Positions 45,762 to 53,785 of a stretch of 64,000 nucleotides of DNA are shown in pieces. Under the pieces are notes generated by a model. It was not told the origin of the DNA. It saw only the letters and a program-made list of their open reading frames with translations, and searched no databases. The stretch lies in the NCBI GenBank assembly GCA_938015435.1, contig CALLPN010000008.1, forward strand, positions 62,001-126,000, given 5' to 3'. How positions within the stretch are numbered: the first letter of the stretch is position 1; every line of letters begins with the position of its first letter. This stretch comes from an uncultured Saprospiraceae bacterium (GTDB lineage Bacteria > Bacteroidota > Bacteroidia > Chitinophagales > Saprospiraceae). The position numbers and the translations under genes are program-made.

Positions 45762-46577
45762 ATGAGATTTACTTTTTCTTTCTTTTTTACAATCCTAATT
45801 TCAACAGTCGCTTTCAGCCAAGACTTATTAAAGGTTGATTTCTACAAAATAACTGACGGTTACGTGATATATGCGGATAACAATGAGTTATCTCCAGTAT
45901 CTGTTCAGATAGATCTCGATCTTAATAACATGAGATCTACAATGGGGAATCACAAAATTTTTGTCATTCCACCTCAGGTATCTAATTATGAGATAACGAG
46001 GGCTATAACCATTGATAAGAGTCAATACAGTAATTTTCATGTCAATACATTATCAGGATTAGGTGATCACACTCAGACTGATTATGACTATGAATATTCT
46101 TACGATCTACCTTACGACTCACAAGTCACACATAAGGTTATACAAGGATATGATGGGCGTTTTTCGCATCGACATCAACATGCATTAGACTTTAACATAC
46201 CTGCTGGCGGCAGAATATTAGCGGCAAGAGGTGGCGTGGTAGTCGATGTGGAAGATCGCAATAGTAGAAGTTGTGAAAGTCGTAGCTGTAACAAGTTCAA
46301 TAATTATGTAAGAGTCTATCATTCCGATGGCACCTTCGCTGAGTATACGCATATAAAGCGAGGTAGTTCTCAAGTAAGGAAAGGAGATCGAGTTACCCAA
46401 GGACAACATATTGCATCAAGTGGTAAAGTGGGTTGGGCGACAGGAGCTCATTTGCACTTTGAGGTGTTTTTGATGAAGCTTAACAAAAAGGTAACTGTAC
46501 CCACTAAGTTTAAGATATCGAAGAATATGCCACCGCAACAGTTAGTAGCCAAGAAGTCATATAGAAAGGATTATTAG
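45762..46577 (+). CDS. M23 family metallopeptidase (LytM-like)
   Basis: A secreted zinc endopeptidase of 271 residues. Signal peptide FSFFFTILISTVAFSQ, an N-terminal beta-rich domain, and from about residue 120 the M23 domain: HQHALDFNIPAGGRILAARGG carries the HxxxD zinc ligands and GWATGAHLHFEVF the HxH motif. Family members cut peptidoglycan cross-bridges; a role in wall remodelling is inferred. It stands apart from the wall-associated LysM gene by about 10 kb. Confidence 0.93.
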   Translation: MRFTFSFFFTILISTVAFSQDLLKVDFYKITDGYVIYADNNELSPVSVQIDLDLNNMRSTMGNHKIFVIPPQVSNYEITRAITIDKSQYSNFHVNTLSGLGDHTQTDYDYEYSYDLPYDSQVTHKVIQGYDGRFSHRHQHALDFNIPAGGRILAARGGVVVDVEDRNSRSCESRSCNKFNNYVRVYHSDGTFAEYTHIKRGSSQVRKGDRVTQGQHIASSGKVGWATGAHLHFEVFLMKLNKKVTVPTKFKISKNMPPQQLVAKKSYRKDY

Positions 46578-46657
46578 CATTCTAATTTTGAGTGTTATAA
46601 ACTGTTTAAACCCAATGGTCAAATATTCTTTGTCTTATCAATTATTATCTTTACACC

Positions 46658-47866
46658 ATGAAGATAGCAGTAATTGGAGGAGGAGCGGCAGGATTTTTTT
46701 CTGCTATATCGGTAAAGGAGCATCACCCAGATGCGCAAGTTTTTCTCTTAGAAAAGACAAACAAACTACTCAGTAAAGTTAGGATCTCAGGAGGTGGTAG
46801 ATGTAATGTAACCAATGGCTGCCAGACTACTAGACAGCTGGTTGATGGGTACCCACGAGGTGCCAAAAAACTTAAAAAAGCATTCAAAGTGTTTGACAAT
46901 AAAGATACTTGGCATTGGTTCGAATCTAGAGGGGTTGCCCTAAAAGTAGAGCCAGACAATCGAGTGTTTCCAACATCTGACAATTCTCAATCTATCATAG
47001 ATTGTCTGTATCAAGAGATAGAGAAATTAGGTATCACTATAAAAGAAAAAGCGGGTGTAACTGCAATCACTGAAGGTGTAAATAACATCATACTTACGAT
47101 CAATGGAGAGGATGAAGTTTATGACAAAGTAATTGTTGCTTGTGGTGGCTCACCAAAGAAAAGTGGCTTAGACTGGCTTGAAAAATTAGGGCATAAAATT
47201 GAAAATCCGGTACCGTCACTATTTACATTTAATATGCCGAAAGAGCCAATAATAGAACTTATGGGTGTAGTTGCACAGGACGCAACTGTCAATGTACAAG
47301 GCACTAAGTTGAAATCATCAGGTCCATTACTCATCACGCACTGGGGAATGAGCGGTCCAGCGATTCTCAAGTTGTCTGCTCACGGTGCGCGTATATTGAG
47401 TGATATGGAATATGCTTTTAATGCTCAAGTCAACTGGATCAGTACAACCAATAATGAAGAGGTAGCAGAAACTCTGAGAGTGATTGCTGCTGAACATAGT
47501 AAAAAATATATTTCTAATATCAAACCATTTGGACTACCCACAAGATTATGGGATTTCCTTCTTAAGAAATGTGATATTTCGCTAGAAAAACCTTGGGGAG
47601 AGATCGGAAAGAAACAAATTAACAAACTAGTAACTCACCTTACTAATGACATCTATAAGGTGAAAGGTAAAACAACTTTTAAAGAGGAGTTTGTAACCTG
47701 TGGAGGAGTAAGTCTAGAGAGTATAGACATGAAAACTATGCAGAGTCGACATTTAGCTAATTTGTATTTTGCAGGGGAAGTTATGGATATTGATGGCATC
47801 ACCGGAGGGTATAACTTTCAAGCAGCGTGGACTACTGCTTTTATAGCAGGAAAATTGGAAGAATGA
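46658..47866 (+). CDS. HI0933/BaiN-type NAD(P)/FAD-dependent oxidoreductase
   Basis: A flavoprotein of 402 residues. The FAD-binding motif KIAVIGGGAAGFFSAISVKE is at the N-terminus, SKVRISGGGRCNVTNGC is the HI0933 signature, KVIVACGGSPKKSG and a C-terminal TCGGVSLESIDMKTMQS ... LYFAGEVMDIDGITGGYNFQAAWTTAF complete the family pattern. Physiological substrate is unknown for most members. There is no signal peptide. The gene is monocistronic as far as seen. Confidence 0.93.
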   Translation: MKIAVIGGGAAGFFSAISVKEHHPDAQVFLLEKTNKLLSKVRISGGGRCNVTNGCQTTRQLVDGYPRGAKKLKKAFKVFDNKDTWHWFESRGVALKVEPDNRVFPTSDNSQSIIDCLYQEIEKLGITIKEKAGVTAITEGVNNIILTINGEDEVYDKVIVACGGSPKKSGLDWLEKLGHKIENPVPSLFTFNMPKEPIIELMGVVAQDATVNVQGTKLKSSGPLLITHWGMSGPAILKLSAHGARILSDMEYAFNAQVNWISTTNNEEVAETLRVIAAEHSKKYISNIKPFGLPTRLWDFLLKKCDISLEKPWGEIGKKQINKLVTHLTNDIYKVKGKTTFKEEFVTCGGVSLESIDMKTMQSRHLANLYFAGEVMDIDGITGGYNFQAAWTTAFIAGKLEE

Positions 47867-47920
47867 GGACAATTTTTTCGTTGAAAGAATCAACCATTTA
47901 CATTTGAAATTTTAGATATA

Positions 47921-48370
47921 TTAGAATTTTTTCACAACATAGTTTACTCTTAATGGATTGCGTATTGTGTAATAAAGTCTAGTCGCACTAAATTCTGTAC
48001 AAGACATACCAGAAGTATTCTTTACGATCAATCGGATTGTATCATTGCTTATTTTAATATCACCAGCATACGTAGGCCAACAACCTATTCTTGACAAACA
48101 ACTTATATGTATAAGGTCATCTTCGAAACGAATAGTATCCGTTTTTGGATTAAATTCTTCCGAAAACAATACATTAACTTCTGACTCTGGAAGTTTTTCT
48201 ATATCTCGCATGTTGTAGACATGATGGCTTCTAAAATCAATCAGATTGTCATGAGGCTTGAATATTGATTCTTCCTTGCACGATATTGTTATTACTAGTA
48301 TTAAACTAAAAAGTAAAAATCTATTTTGCTTATTTATATGTCCGCAGGACTTAAAGAATTCTAATTTCAT
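47921..48370 (-). CDS. Hypothetical small lipoprotein
   Basis: A 149-residue protein, family not recognised. The N-terminus has a longer n-region (MKLEFFKSCGHINKQNR) and then a hydrophobic stretch LLFSLILVITISC giving a lipobox cysteine near residue 31. The mature part contains four further cysteines (two in CLSRIGCWP), suggesting disulfides. It lies immediately downstream of the palindromic repeat array, its ATG being 28 bp from the first copy, so a transcript from bshB1 would reach it only through the array. Confidence 0.68.
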   Translation of the reverse strand: MKLEFFKSCGHINKQNRFLLFSLILVITISCKEESIFKPHDNLIDFRSHHVYNMRDIEKLPESEVNVLFSEEFNPKTDTIRFEDDLIHISCLSRIGCWPTYAGDIKISNDTIRLIVKNTSGMSCTEFSATRLYYTIRNPLRVNYVVKKF

Positions 48371-48398
48371 AATACATATTTAATGGCAATTAAGACAA

Positions 48399-48755
48399 GC
48401 GCGTTTTTCTTCGAAAAGCCGCGCTATCATCTAGGCATATTGCACGGTGTTTTCTTAAAACACTTTCGCAATACGCGGTCCGCGCGTTTTTCTTCGAAAA
48501 GCCGCAATCATCTAGGCATATTACACGTGTTTTCTTAAAAACACTTTCGCAATACGCGGTCCGCGCGTTTTTCTTCGAAAAGCCGCGCTATCATCTAGGC
48601 ATATTGCACGTGTTTTCTTAAAAACACTTCCGCAATACGCGGTCCGCGCGTTTTTCTTCGAAAAGCCGCGCTATCATCTAGGCATATTGCACGTGTTTTC
48701 TTAAAACACTTTCGCAATACGCGGTCCGCGCGTTTTTCTTCGAAAAGCCGCGCTA
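48399..48755. repeat. Tandem palindromic repeat array (four full 81-83 bp units plus a partial)
   Basis: Units begin at 48399, 48482, 48563, 48646 and 48728; the last is a 28 bp partial. Each unit has three inverted repeats: GCGCG-T-TTTTC-TTC-GAAAA-GC-CGCGC, ATTGC-(N)-GTGTTTT-CTT-AAAACAC-(N)-GCAAT, and CGCGGTCCGCG. Copies differ by one to a few bases; the second lacks the outer GC stem (GCCGCAATCATC). The array is much richer in GC than its surroundings. The last partial copy includes the TAG stop codon of bshB1 (48753-48755). There are no unique spacers, so it is not CRISPR. Degenerate relatives lie near 32.6-32.9 kb. Confidence 0.92.
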
Positions 48756-49466
48756 TAACAAATTAAACAGATCTGCTACTCCGGGTGTTCGTCCTACGTT
48801 AAATGATTCAGCAAAATCTACTCGGATAGCTCTTGCATTAGCTCTATCCTTAGCTTTTACATATTCAAAGAAATTCTTTGAAGAAATCGGTGTCTTGGGC
48901 TGATCATCTTCTTTTTCAAATCCAGTAAAAAATTGCGAACTGAAAGCTTGAATGCACTTCAGCTTATTCTCCATGTAAGGAGTTATATCTACAACAAAAT
49001 CCGCTCTTAAATTTTTGTCTTGAATATAGTGATATACTGCTCTTGGCCTCCAAGGTTCTAGTCCATCAATATCTATTTTGACCAATCCTGAATGAAAACA
49101 AGCGTCGGATACTAACCTTGCTCCTTTTCCATGATCTGGGTGTCTGTCATCTATCGCATTGGCTAATATAATATCAGGTTTGTACTTGCGAATCATTTTT
49201 GCTACAGCCAACAGATTTTCTTTACTATGTGTAAAGAATCCATCAGGAATACCTAAATTTTCTCTTACTGCTGCACCCATGATTATACGTGAGTTTTCAG
49301 CTTCTACCAATCTTAGTTCGCCGCTACCTCTACTGCCTAATTCTCCATGTGTGAGATCTACGATACCTACTTTGTATCCAGCATCTATATGTTTGAGTAG
49401 TGTACCTGAGCAAGCCAATTCTACATCATCAGGATGGGCACCAAAAGCTAAAATATCTAATTTCAT
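48753..49466 (-). CDS. bshB1: Bacillithiol biosynthesis deacetylase BshB1
   Basis: Removes the acetyl group from GlcNAc-malate in bacillithiol synthesis. A 237-residue LmbE-like zinc deacetylase: LAFGAHPDDVELACSGTLLKH near the N-terminus holds the zinc ligands (AHPDD), followed by VDLTHGELGSRGS, NLGIPDGFF and ANAIDDRHPDHGKGARLVSDAC with the third ligand. The C-terminal segment FSSQFF and the ending GVADLFNLL match the BshB1 subgroup. Its stop codon lies in the repeat array. It follows hxlR by 51 bp on the same strand and may be cotranscribed. Confidence 0.95.
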   Translation of the reverse strand: MKLDILAFGAHPDDVELACSGTLLKHIDAGYKVGIVDLTHGELGSRGSGELRLVEAENSRIIMGAAVRENLGIPDGFFTHSKENLLAVAKMIRKYKPDIILANAIDDRHPDHGKGARLVSDACFHSGLVKIDIDGLEPWRPRAVYHYIQDKNLRADFVVDITPYMENKLKCIQAFSSQFFTGFEKEDDQPKTPISSKNFFEYVKAKDRANARAIRVDFAESFNVGRTPGVADLFNLL

Positions 49467-49517
49467 ATGATCTATTATTTTAAATCTGTTTGTAAATAGC
49501 CAAGTAAAGTAAGTTGA

Positions 49518-49853
49518 CTATTTAGAGTGATTTTTGATTGCAAAATCACCCCAATTGGCGATAGACTGAACCAATGGGATTAATGTTTTTCCAAACTTAC
49601 TTAGTGAATATTCTACCTTGAGTGGAGGCTTTGATGTGTAAACTTTACGATCTATTATTCCGTCAGCTTCCATTGTTTTGAGTTGTAGACTCAAAGTTCT
49701 CTCAGTTACCGTAGGCATAGATTTTCTGAGTTCATTATAACGTAACGTATTGTCTATCAGGTGATATAATATTACTGTCTTCCATTTGCCTCCTATTACA
49801 CCCATCGTCAAGCTAGTGCAACATGGGTACTCCTTTTCATTAAATGTATACAT
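49518..49853 (-). CDS. HxlR family transcriptional regulator
   Basis: A winged-helix regulator of 111 residues. The N-terminal Cys region EYPCCTSLTMGVIGGKWKTVIL, then LIDNTLRYNELRKSMPTVTERTLSLQLKTMEADGIIDRKVY and VEYSLSKFGKTLIPLV are typical. One of the two cysteines near residue 11 is at the place of the redox-sensing cysteine of YodB/HypR-type members. It is divergent from a nitroreductase gene with interlocked promoters, the arrangement expected when it controls that gene and itself in response to quinones or thiol stress (inferred). Confidence 0.93.
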   Translation of the reverse strand: MYTFNEKEYPCCTSLTMGVIGGKWKTVILYHLIDNTLRYNELRKSMPTVTERTLSLQLKTMEADGIIDRKVYTSKPPLKVEYSLSKFGKTLIPLVQSIANWGDFAIKNHSK

Positions 49854-49891
49854 ACCTCTATATTAAATTATACTATCATCTATGACCGTTA

Positions 49892-49922
49892 TTGCAAAGA
49901 TAGATTACAGTGCTTAGTTTTG
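49892..49922 (+). promoter_or_regulatory. Promoter of the nitroreductase gene
   Basis: TTG at 49892-49894, 20 bp spacer, TAGTTTTG at 49915-49922. It shares its span with the opposite promoter of hxlR. Confidence 0.72.
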
Positions 49923-49925
49923 CAA
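49895..49925 (-). promoter_or_regulatory. Promoter of hxlR
   Basis: On the minus strand TTG (49923-49925), 20 bp spacer, TATCTTTG (49895-49902). Together with the opposite promoter it forms the inverted repeat TTGCAAA ... TTTGCAA. Confidence 0.72.
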
Positions 49926-49941
49926 CTATATTAATTATAGT
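49925..49941. promoter_or_regulatory. Candidate HxlR operator
   Basis: ACTATA-TTAAT-TATAGT, a 6 bp inverted repeat lying where the nitroreductase transcript should begin. A related half-site TATACTAT (49870-49877) lies near the hxlR start. Binding by the neighbouring HxlR protein is an inference. Confidence 0.5.
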
Positions 49942-49961
49942 ATAAATCAACAAAAGCATAT

Positions 49962-50636
49962 ATGAATACACCTAACGTTGCAAAAGAGGACATTATTAAC
50001 GCCTTTCAATATAGACATGCTACCAAAGAATTTGACAGTAGTAAAAAGCTTTCTGATGAGGAAATCAATTTCATTTTACAAACAGCAAACTTATCTCCAA
50101 GTTCATTTGGATTTGAACCGTGGCATTTTGTAGTAGTACAAAATCAAGAATTGAGAGAACTCTTAAAACCAGTAGCTTGGGGTGCTCCTCTAAAACTAGA
50201 TACCGCTAGTCACTTTGTATTGGGATTAAGTATGAAAGCTCCAATGACCAGATGGGATGCTGATTACATAATGCATATGATGAAAGATGTGAAACAATTT
50301 CCTCAAGACGTTATAGATATGTACTCCAATTTTTATAAAGCATTCCAAGAAAACGATTTTGATCTAGATACAGATAAGAAACTCTTTGATTGGGCCGCTA
50401 AACAGATATACATTGCATTAGGTAATATGATGACGGCTGCGGCTTTAACAGGAATAGATAGTTGTCCAATAGAAGGATTTCATCAGGAGAAAACTGAAAA
50501 ACTATTGAGTGATAAGTTTGATATTGATACCGATAAATATGGCTTATCGTTCATGGTTGCTTTTGGACATAGAAAAGAAAATCCAGCACATCCAAAATCA
50601 AGAAGGAATTTTGATGATGTAGTTACTTGGAAATAG
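49962..50636 (+). CDS. NAD(P)H-dependent nitroreductase family oxidoreductase
   Basis: An FMN-dependent oxidoreductase of 224 residues of the NfsB/DrgA type. FQYRHATKEFDSSKKLSDEE carries the FMN-binding RHATK segment, then LQTANLSPSSFGFEPWHFVVVQN, and near the C-terminus AALTGIDSCPIEGF and MVAFGHRKENPAHPKSRRNF with the second FMN-contact basic cluster. It likely reduces quinones or nitro compounds. It is divergent from hxlR, and a 13 bp perfect hairpin follows the stop. Confidence 0.93.
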   Translation: MNTPNVAKEDIINAFQYRHATKEFDSSKKLSDEEINFILQTANLSPSSFGFEPWHFVVVQNQELRELLKPVAWGAPLKLDTASHFVLGLSMKAPMTRWDADYIMHMMKDVKQFPQDVIDMYSNFYKAFQENDFDLDTDKKLFDWAAKQIYIALGNMMTAAALTGIDSCPIEGFHQEKTEKLLSDKFDIDTDKYGLSFMVAFGHRKENPAHPKSRRNFDDVVTWK

Positions 50637-50650
50637 ATACATTTTTAATG

Positions 50651-50688
50651 GCAGAAAAGAGTAACGCTTCAATAGTACTCTTTTCTGC
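50651..50688 (+). terminator. Hairpin after the nitroreductase gene
   Basis: Perfect 13 bp stem GCAGAAAAGAGTA / TACTCTTTTCTGC with a 12-base loop, 15 bp past the stop. It is followed by TATATAAAAA rather than a clean T tract, so its efficiency is uncertain. Confidence 0.65.
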
Positions 50689-50771
50689 TATATAAAAATG
50701 AATTCCTTTAATTATGTAAACTGATTGTTAATTTTTCGTAATCAAAACAGTCTAATATATTCTGCTCTATC

Positions 50772-51101
50772 CTAATGATCGTGACCACTATGATCATGTC
50801 CACTATGATCGTGGCCTTCATGTCCACTGTGATCATGACCTTCATGACTCTCTACTTGCTTATCCTTATTCTTTACTAAGTTCATCTTACAGACAGGGCA
50901 AGTACCTTCTTTATCACTACCACTACCCTTACAATGCATTGGACAGATATAGTCAGAGGTCCATTCTGGACCTGATTTATCGATAGTGCCGTCTGGATTG
51001 TGTGTATGCGTATCTGCTCCATGCTCATGTTTACAGGAAGTCACAGATCCCACAAGTACTAGTACGCACAGTAACAACATTACTTTAAGTATTGATTTCA
51101 T
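50772..51101 (-). CDS. Heavy-metal-binding-domain lipoprotein with His-rich tail
   Basis: A 109-residue lipoprotein (signal peptide VMLLLCVLVLVGSVTSC, lipobox cysteine near residue 23). The centre holds YICPMHCKGSGSDKEGTCPVCKMNL, the YHS-like heavy-metal-binding domain seen at the N-terminus of copper efflux periplasmic proteins. Both flanks are rich in histidine (HEHGADTHTHNPDG), and the last 23 residues are near-perfect repeats of (E)GHDHSGH. Copper or zinc sequestration in the periplasm is inferred. No efflux pump gene is adjacent. Confidence 0.85.
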   Translation of the reverse strand: MKSILKVMLLLCVLVLVGSVTSCKHEHGADTHTHNPDGTIDKSGPEWTSDYICPMHCKGSGSDKEGTCPVCKMNLVKNKDKQVESHEGHDHSGHEGHDHSGHDHSGHDH

Positions 51102-51251
51102 ATATATCTTATTAGAGTTTTATTAATTGGCATAAAAATAAGCTGAAAACTATAGAACATCTTTAGATGAAGAAATTCTTATAAAAATATGACATTAGAT
51201 AGCCTATATTGAATATCTTCGGACAATAGAACAGCAAATTAGAATTGACTT

Positions 51252-51773
51252 ATGGAATACGAAGATTCATCCAATAAAAACTCTAGGTCGTATATAGAGT
51301 TAGTAGATGGCAATAAATTCATCATTCTCTTCATCCTCAGCCTAGGTTTATACTCTGTCTGGTGGATGTATCGATCATGGAAATTTTTTCAACAGAAAGA
51401 AGAACCAGATATGATGCCTGTTGCAAGAGCTATATTTGGGGTTTTATGGGCTTATCCGCTTTTTGAACGAATACAGAAATATGCCATAGAGAATGGATAT
51501 ACTCAGACTTATAGTAGTGGCTTATTATTTATCGGATACTTTCTGTTAAATCTATCATCTAACCTGCCAGATCCATTGGGACTCGTTGCGATTTTCGCTT
51601 TTGTATTTCTTGTCCCCCCTGTAAGAGCTCTCAATTTTGCTATAATGAACTCTGACGACTATGATGGTGAAGAAGTAGATAGATATAGTGCAGGGCAAAT
51701 GGTTATTGTTGCGATCGGCATTTTATTTTGGGGACTAATTCTCCTTGGATTGGCAAGTGGAGAAACGATTTAG
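51252..51773 (+). CDS. Hypothetical membrane protein
   Basis: A 173-residue membrane protein with about four membrane segments (residues 24-43, 93-110, 112-128, 147-168). The opening NKFIILFILSLGLYSVWWMYRSWKFF is reminiscent of the DUF4234-type small membrane proteins, but the rest is not recognised. Two acidic stretches (SDDYDGEEVDRY) are on one side of the membrane. Nothing in the surroundings fixes its function. Confidence 0.68.
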   Translation: MEYEDSSNKNSRSYIELVDGNKFIILFILSLGLYSVWWMYRSWKFFQQKEEPDMMPVARAIFGVLWAYPLFERIQKYAIENGYTQTYSSGLLFIGYFLLNLSSNLPDPLGLVAIFAFVFLVPPVRALNFAIMNSDDYDGEEVDRYSAGQMVIVAIGILFWGLILLGLASGETI

Positions 51774-51870
51774 AGTAACTATTGATATCAAAAGACTTCA
51801 TCACGTTACATGGAAATTGAATTAAATGATTCAATGTTTATTCAAGTTATAGTACAAGCAAGATTAAAGA

Positions 51871-52590
51871 ATGAATATAACCGAAGAATACATAAAAGTT
51901 AACACCCAAGATGGTTTGGTCTATTTTGATCAGTTCAGAATTGCTGATGTAGTTATCATCCCAATAAGCGAAAACTTATTCAGAATGGAAATTGACATTA
52001 AATCATGCGACGGACCTTACTCCAAAGAAGAAAAATTAAGTATTGAAAAATCATTAGGAAAGCCGATTAGTGAATCAATTAATTACGCATGGCTCTCTAT
52101 GAAAAATGCGAATATCGAAATAAATAGTAAAGCAGATCTTCAAGATTTAGAATTATTGTTCGAGAATGGATATGATGAAAATACTGATAGGTATTTAGGG
52201 ATATATTTCGGATGGGGAATTCAATTAAATAACAATAAACTCAAATTCGAAAAGATTGAAAATTCATTATACTTAAACTGGACAGCAACTTCAGGTGATA
52301 TTGATTATTATGATGAAAGAGCGAAAGATGCAATACATGAATTTCGATTTAAAGTAAATATTGTTGAATTAAACCATCTAGATGAAATAAACAAGAGATG
52401 GAAATTCTTGGCAAACAAAACAAAAAGATATTACGAAATTATGCATTGCATGAAAGGATTTACTTTACAAGGGGAATACTCCAGTATACATGCACCAATT
52501 AATGAAGAATTTGGAATAAAACATTCCAACGAAGCTTGGAAGAAAACATCGAATATCATGCAAAAATTTCCTAAACCAGATCATTATTGA
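51871..52590 (+). CDS. Hypothetical cytosolic protein
   Basis: A 239-residue soluble protein with no family I recognise. It is rich in Glu, Asn, Ile and Lys, has no signal peptide, and contains a middle block YLGIYFGWGIQLNNNKLKFE followed by NSLYLNWTATSGDIDYYDE, a beta-rich pattern, then a charged helical C-terminus. Such acidic orphan proteins are often immunity proteins or structural orphans, but no toxin gene is next to it. An intergenic repeat begins 6 bp after its stop. Confidence 0.6.
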   Translation: MNITEEYIKVNTQDGLVYFDQFRIADVVIIPISENLFRMEIDIKSCDGPYSKEEKLSIEKSLGKPISESINYAWLSMKNANIEINSKADLQDLELLFENGYDENTDRYLGIYFGWGIQLNNNKLKFEKIENSLYLNWTATSGDIDYYDERAKDAIHEFRFKVNIVELNHLDEINKRWKFLANKTKRYYEIMHCMKGFTLQGEYSSIHAPINEEFGIKHSNEAWKKTSNIMQKFPKPDHY

Positions 52591-52596
52591 TAGCCC

Positions 52597-52720
52597 GTCA
52601 ATAACACCGTATAATCATGTCATGCACTACATAGTTCAGATACGCTTTGTATGCGATGTGAAATTTATTGCATTAATTAGCATTTCGCGATAATGCACGC
52701 CAGATATACTTGATACATAA
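52597..52720. repeat. Intergenic direct repeat, left copy
   Basis: About 125 bp that align, by eye, at roughly two-thirds identity with 53224-53360. The best conserved cores are GTGAAATTTATTGCAT / ATGAAATTTAATGCAT and the exact 13-mer AGATATACTTGAT (52702-52714). It lies directly upstream of the lipoprotein gene. Confidence 0.65.
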
Positions 52721-52740
52721 TAGTACATAAGGAAGATAAA

Positions 52741-53220
52741 ATGAAAGGCATACTAATATTGTTGTTTTTAATTGGCCTAACATCATCATGTCAAGTCAAT
52801 TCAGGTAAAAGTTGCTGTGCATTAATTATTGAGGGACTTGAATATGACTTACAGTGTAAAGAAATAAATAACAAATATTGCGTGACAGTGGGGAGGGTTC
52901 TACGAATAGATGCTCCAGCACTTATTAGTTTTTCAAAATATCAAAAGCTTAGTTCTTCTGAACTGGATACAGGCTATCAGACCATTATTAACGTAAATGG
53001 AAAGAGTACTACCAAGACTGACACAATAATTCAAACAGGGTTAAAATTGGATAGATTCTTTACCTACTCGCCAAAATCATTTGAACATGCGCGAAATATC
53101 AAAATAAGCATGGAAGAAGATTCTATTAAATTTGAATATAGAAACACAATAGAAAATGTAGCATATGAGAATTTGTTTAAAGATCAAGTGGAAGTAGCAT
53201 TGGAAATCATCAGCAAATAG
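52741..53220 (+). CDS. Hypothetical lipoprotein flanked by repeats
   Basis: A 159-residue lipoprotein, no family recognised: signal peptide GILILLFLIGLTSSC with lipobox cysteine at residue 17, then a second pair of cysteines (SGKSCCALII). The mature protein is mostly beta-strand-like with polar loops. It is enclosed by two copies of an intergenic repeat of about 130 bp in direct orientation, which suggests that this short block arose or moved as a unit. Confidence 0.62.
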   Translation: MKGILILLFLIGLTSSCQVNSGKSCCALIIEGLEYDLQCKEINNKYCVTVGRVLRIDAPALISFSKYQKLSSSELDTGYQTIINVNGKSTTKTDTIIQTGLKLDRFFTYSPKSFEHARNIKISMEEDSIKFEYRNTIENVAYENLFKDQVEVALEIISK

Positions 53221-53223
53221 ATG

Positions 53224-53360
53224 CGTGCTATACACCATACAAACATTATCATGCAGCCCATAGCACCAATCTGCTCTGTTAGTAATATGAAATTTAATGC
53301 ATAACTTAGCTTTATGGCTGTAATGCCCGCAAGATATACTTGATGCGATATAAGATGCAT
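53224..53360. repeat. Intergenic direct repeat, right copy
   Basis: Counterpart of 52597-52720, sharing ATGAAATTTAATGCAT, TAATGCCCGC (versus TAATGCACGCC) and AGATATACTTGAT (53332-53344). It runs up to, and perhaps into, the remains of a thioredoxin-like gene. Confidence 0.65.
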
Positions 53361-53721
53361 AGCCAGTGAAATATATTCCAACAATAAGATACCAATTATC
53401 TATTACTCCGCGGAATGGTGTCCTGCATGCAAAAAATAGATAGTATAGTTAAAGCGAATCAGTCTATACGGAATTCCTTAGATCAATTTGTTTTTTATAA
53501 AAGTTGACATCGTTGACTGATCTGGGAACGAAATGACCTCTTTCAGTACCAATTTATTGATAGAAAGAAGAATCAAAAGTATCTCAATGTTTTCCAAATT
53601 AAATTATCCAGGTGATCAGGTAAATAGAATTAGAGATCCTAACTGGGTATCCTAAGCTCGTCCTCAATTACAGGATTTCATAGAATTACTGAAAGAAAAT
53701 GGCACAAAACACCATTTCTAA
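53350..53721 (+). pseudogene. Decayed thioredoxin-family gene
   Basis: Reading across three frames gives SNNKIPIIYYSAEWCPACKK, then after a stop a shifted frame with DSIVKANQSIRNSLDQFVFYK, VDIVD, a stop, SGNEMTSFSTNLLIERRIKS, YPGDQVNRIRDPNWVS, a stop, and QLQDFIELLKENGTKHHF. This is the order of a thioredoxin fold: a WCxxC site (53416-53430), the KVDI strand, and the C-terminal helix. Two in-frame stops and at least one frameshift make it non-functional. No start codon is left; the left end abuts the intergenic repeat. Confidence 0.72.
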
Positions 53722-53785
53722 AGTACAACATCTTTTTTTATATAAAAATATAGTATCTTATCTTCGTAATCTAAAAATACCGAAA

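Noticed and set aside
48399..48755. Possible CRISPR array
   Set aside because: The period is 81-83 bp with no unique spacers; the whole unit is conserved and internally palindromic.
52597..53360. Integron cassette with attC sites
   Set aside because: The flanking repeats lack the RYYYAAC / GTTRRRY core sites and the paired-arm architecture of attC, and no integrase is present.
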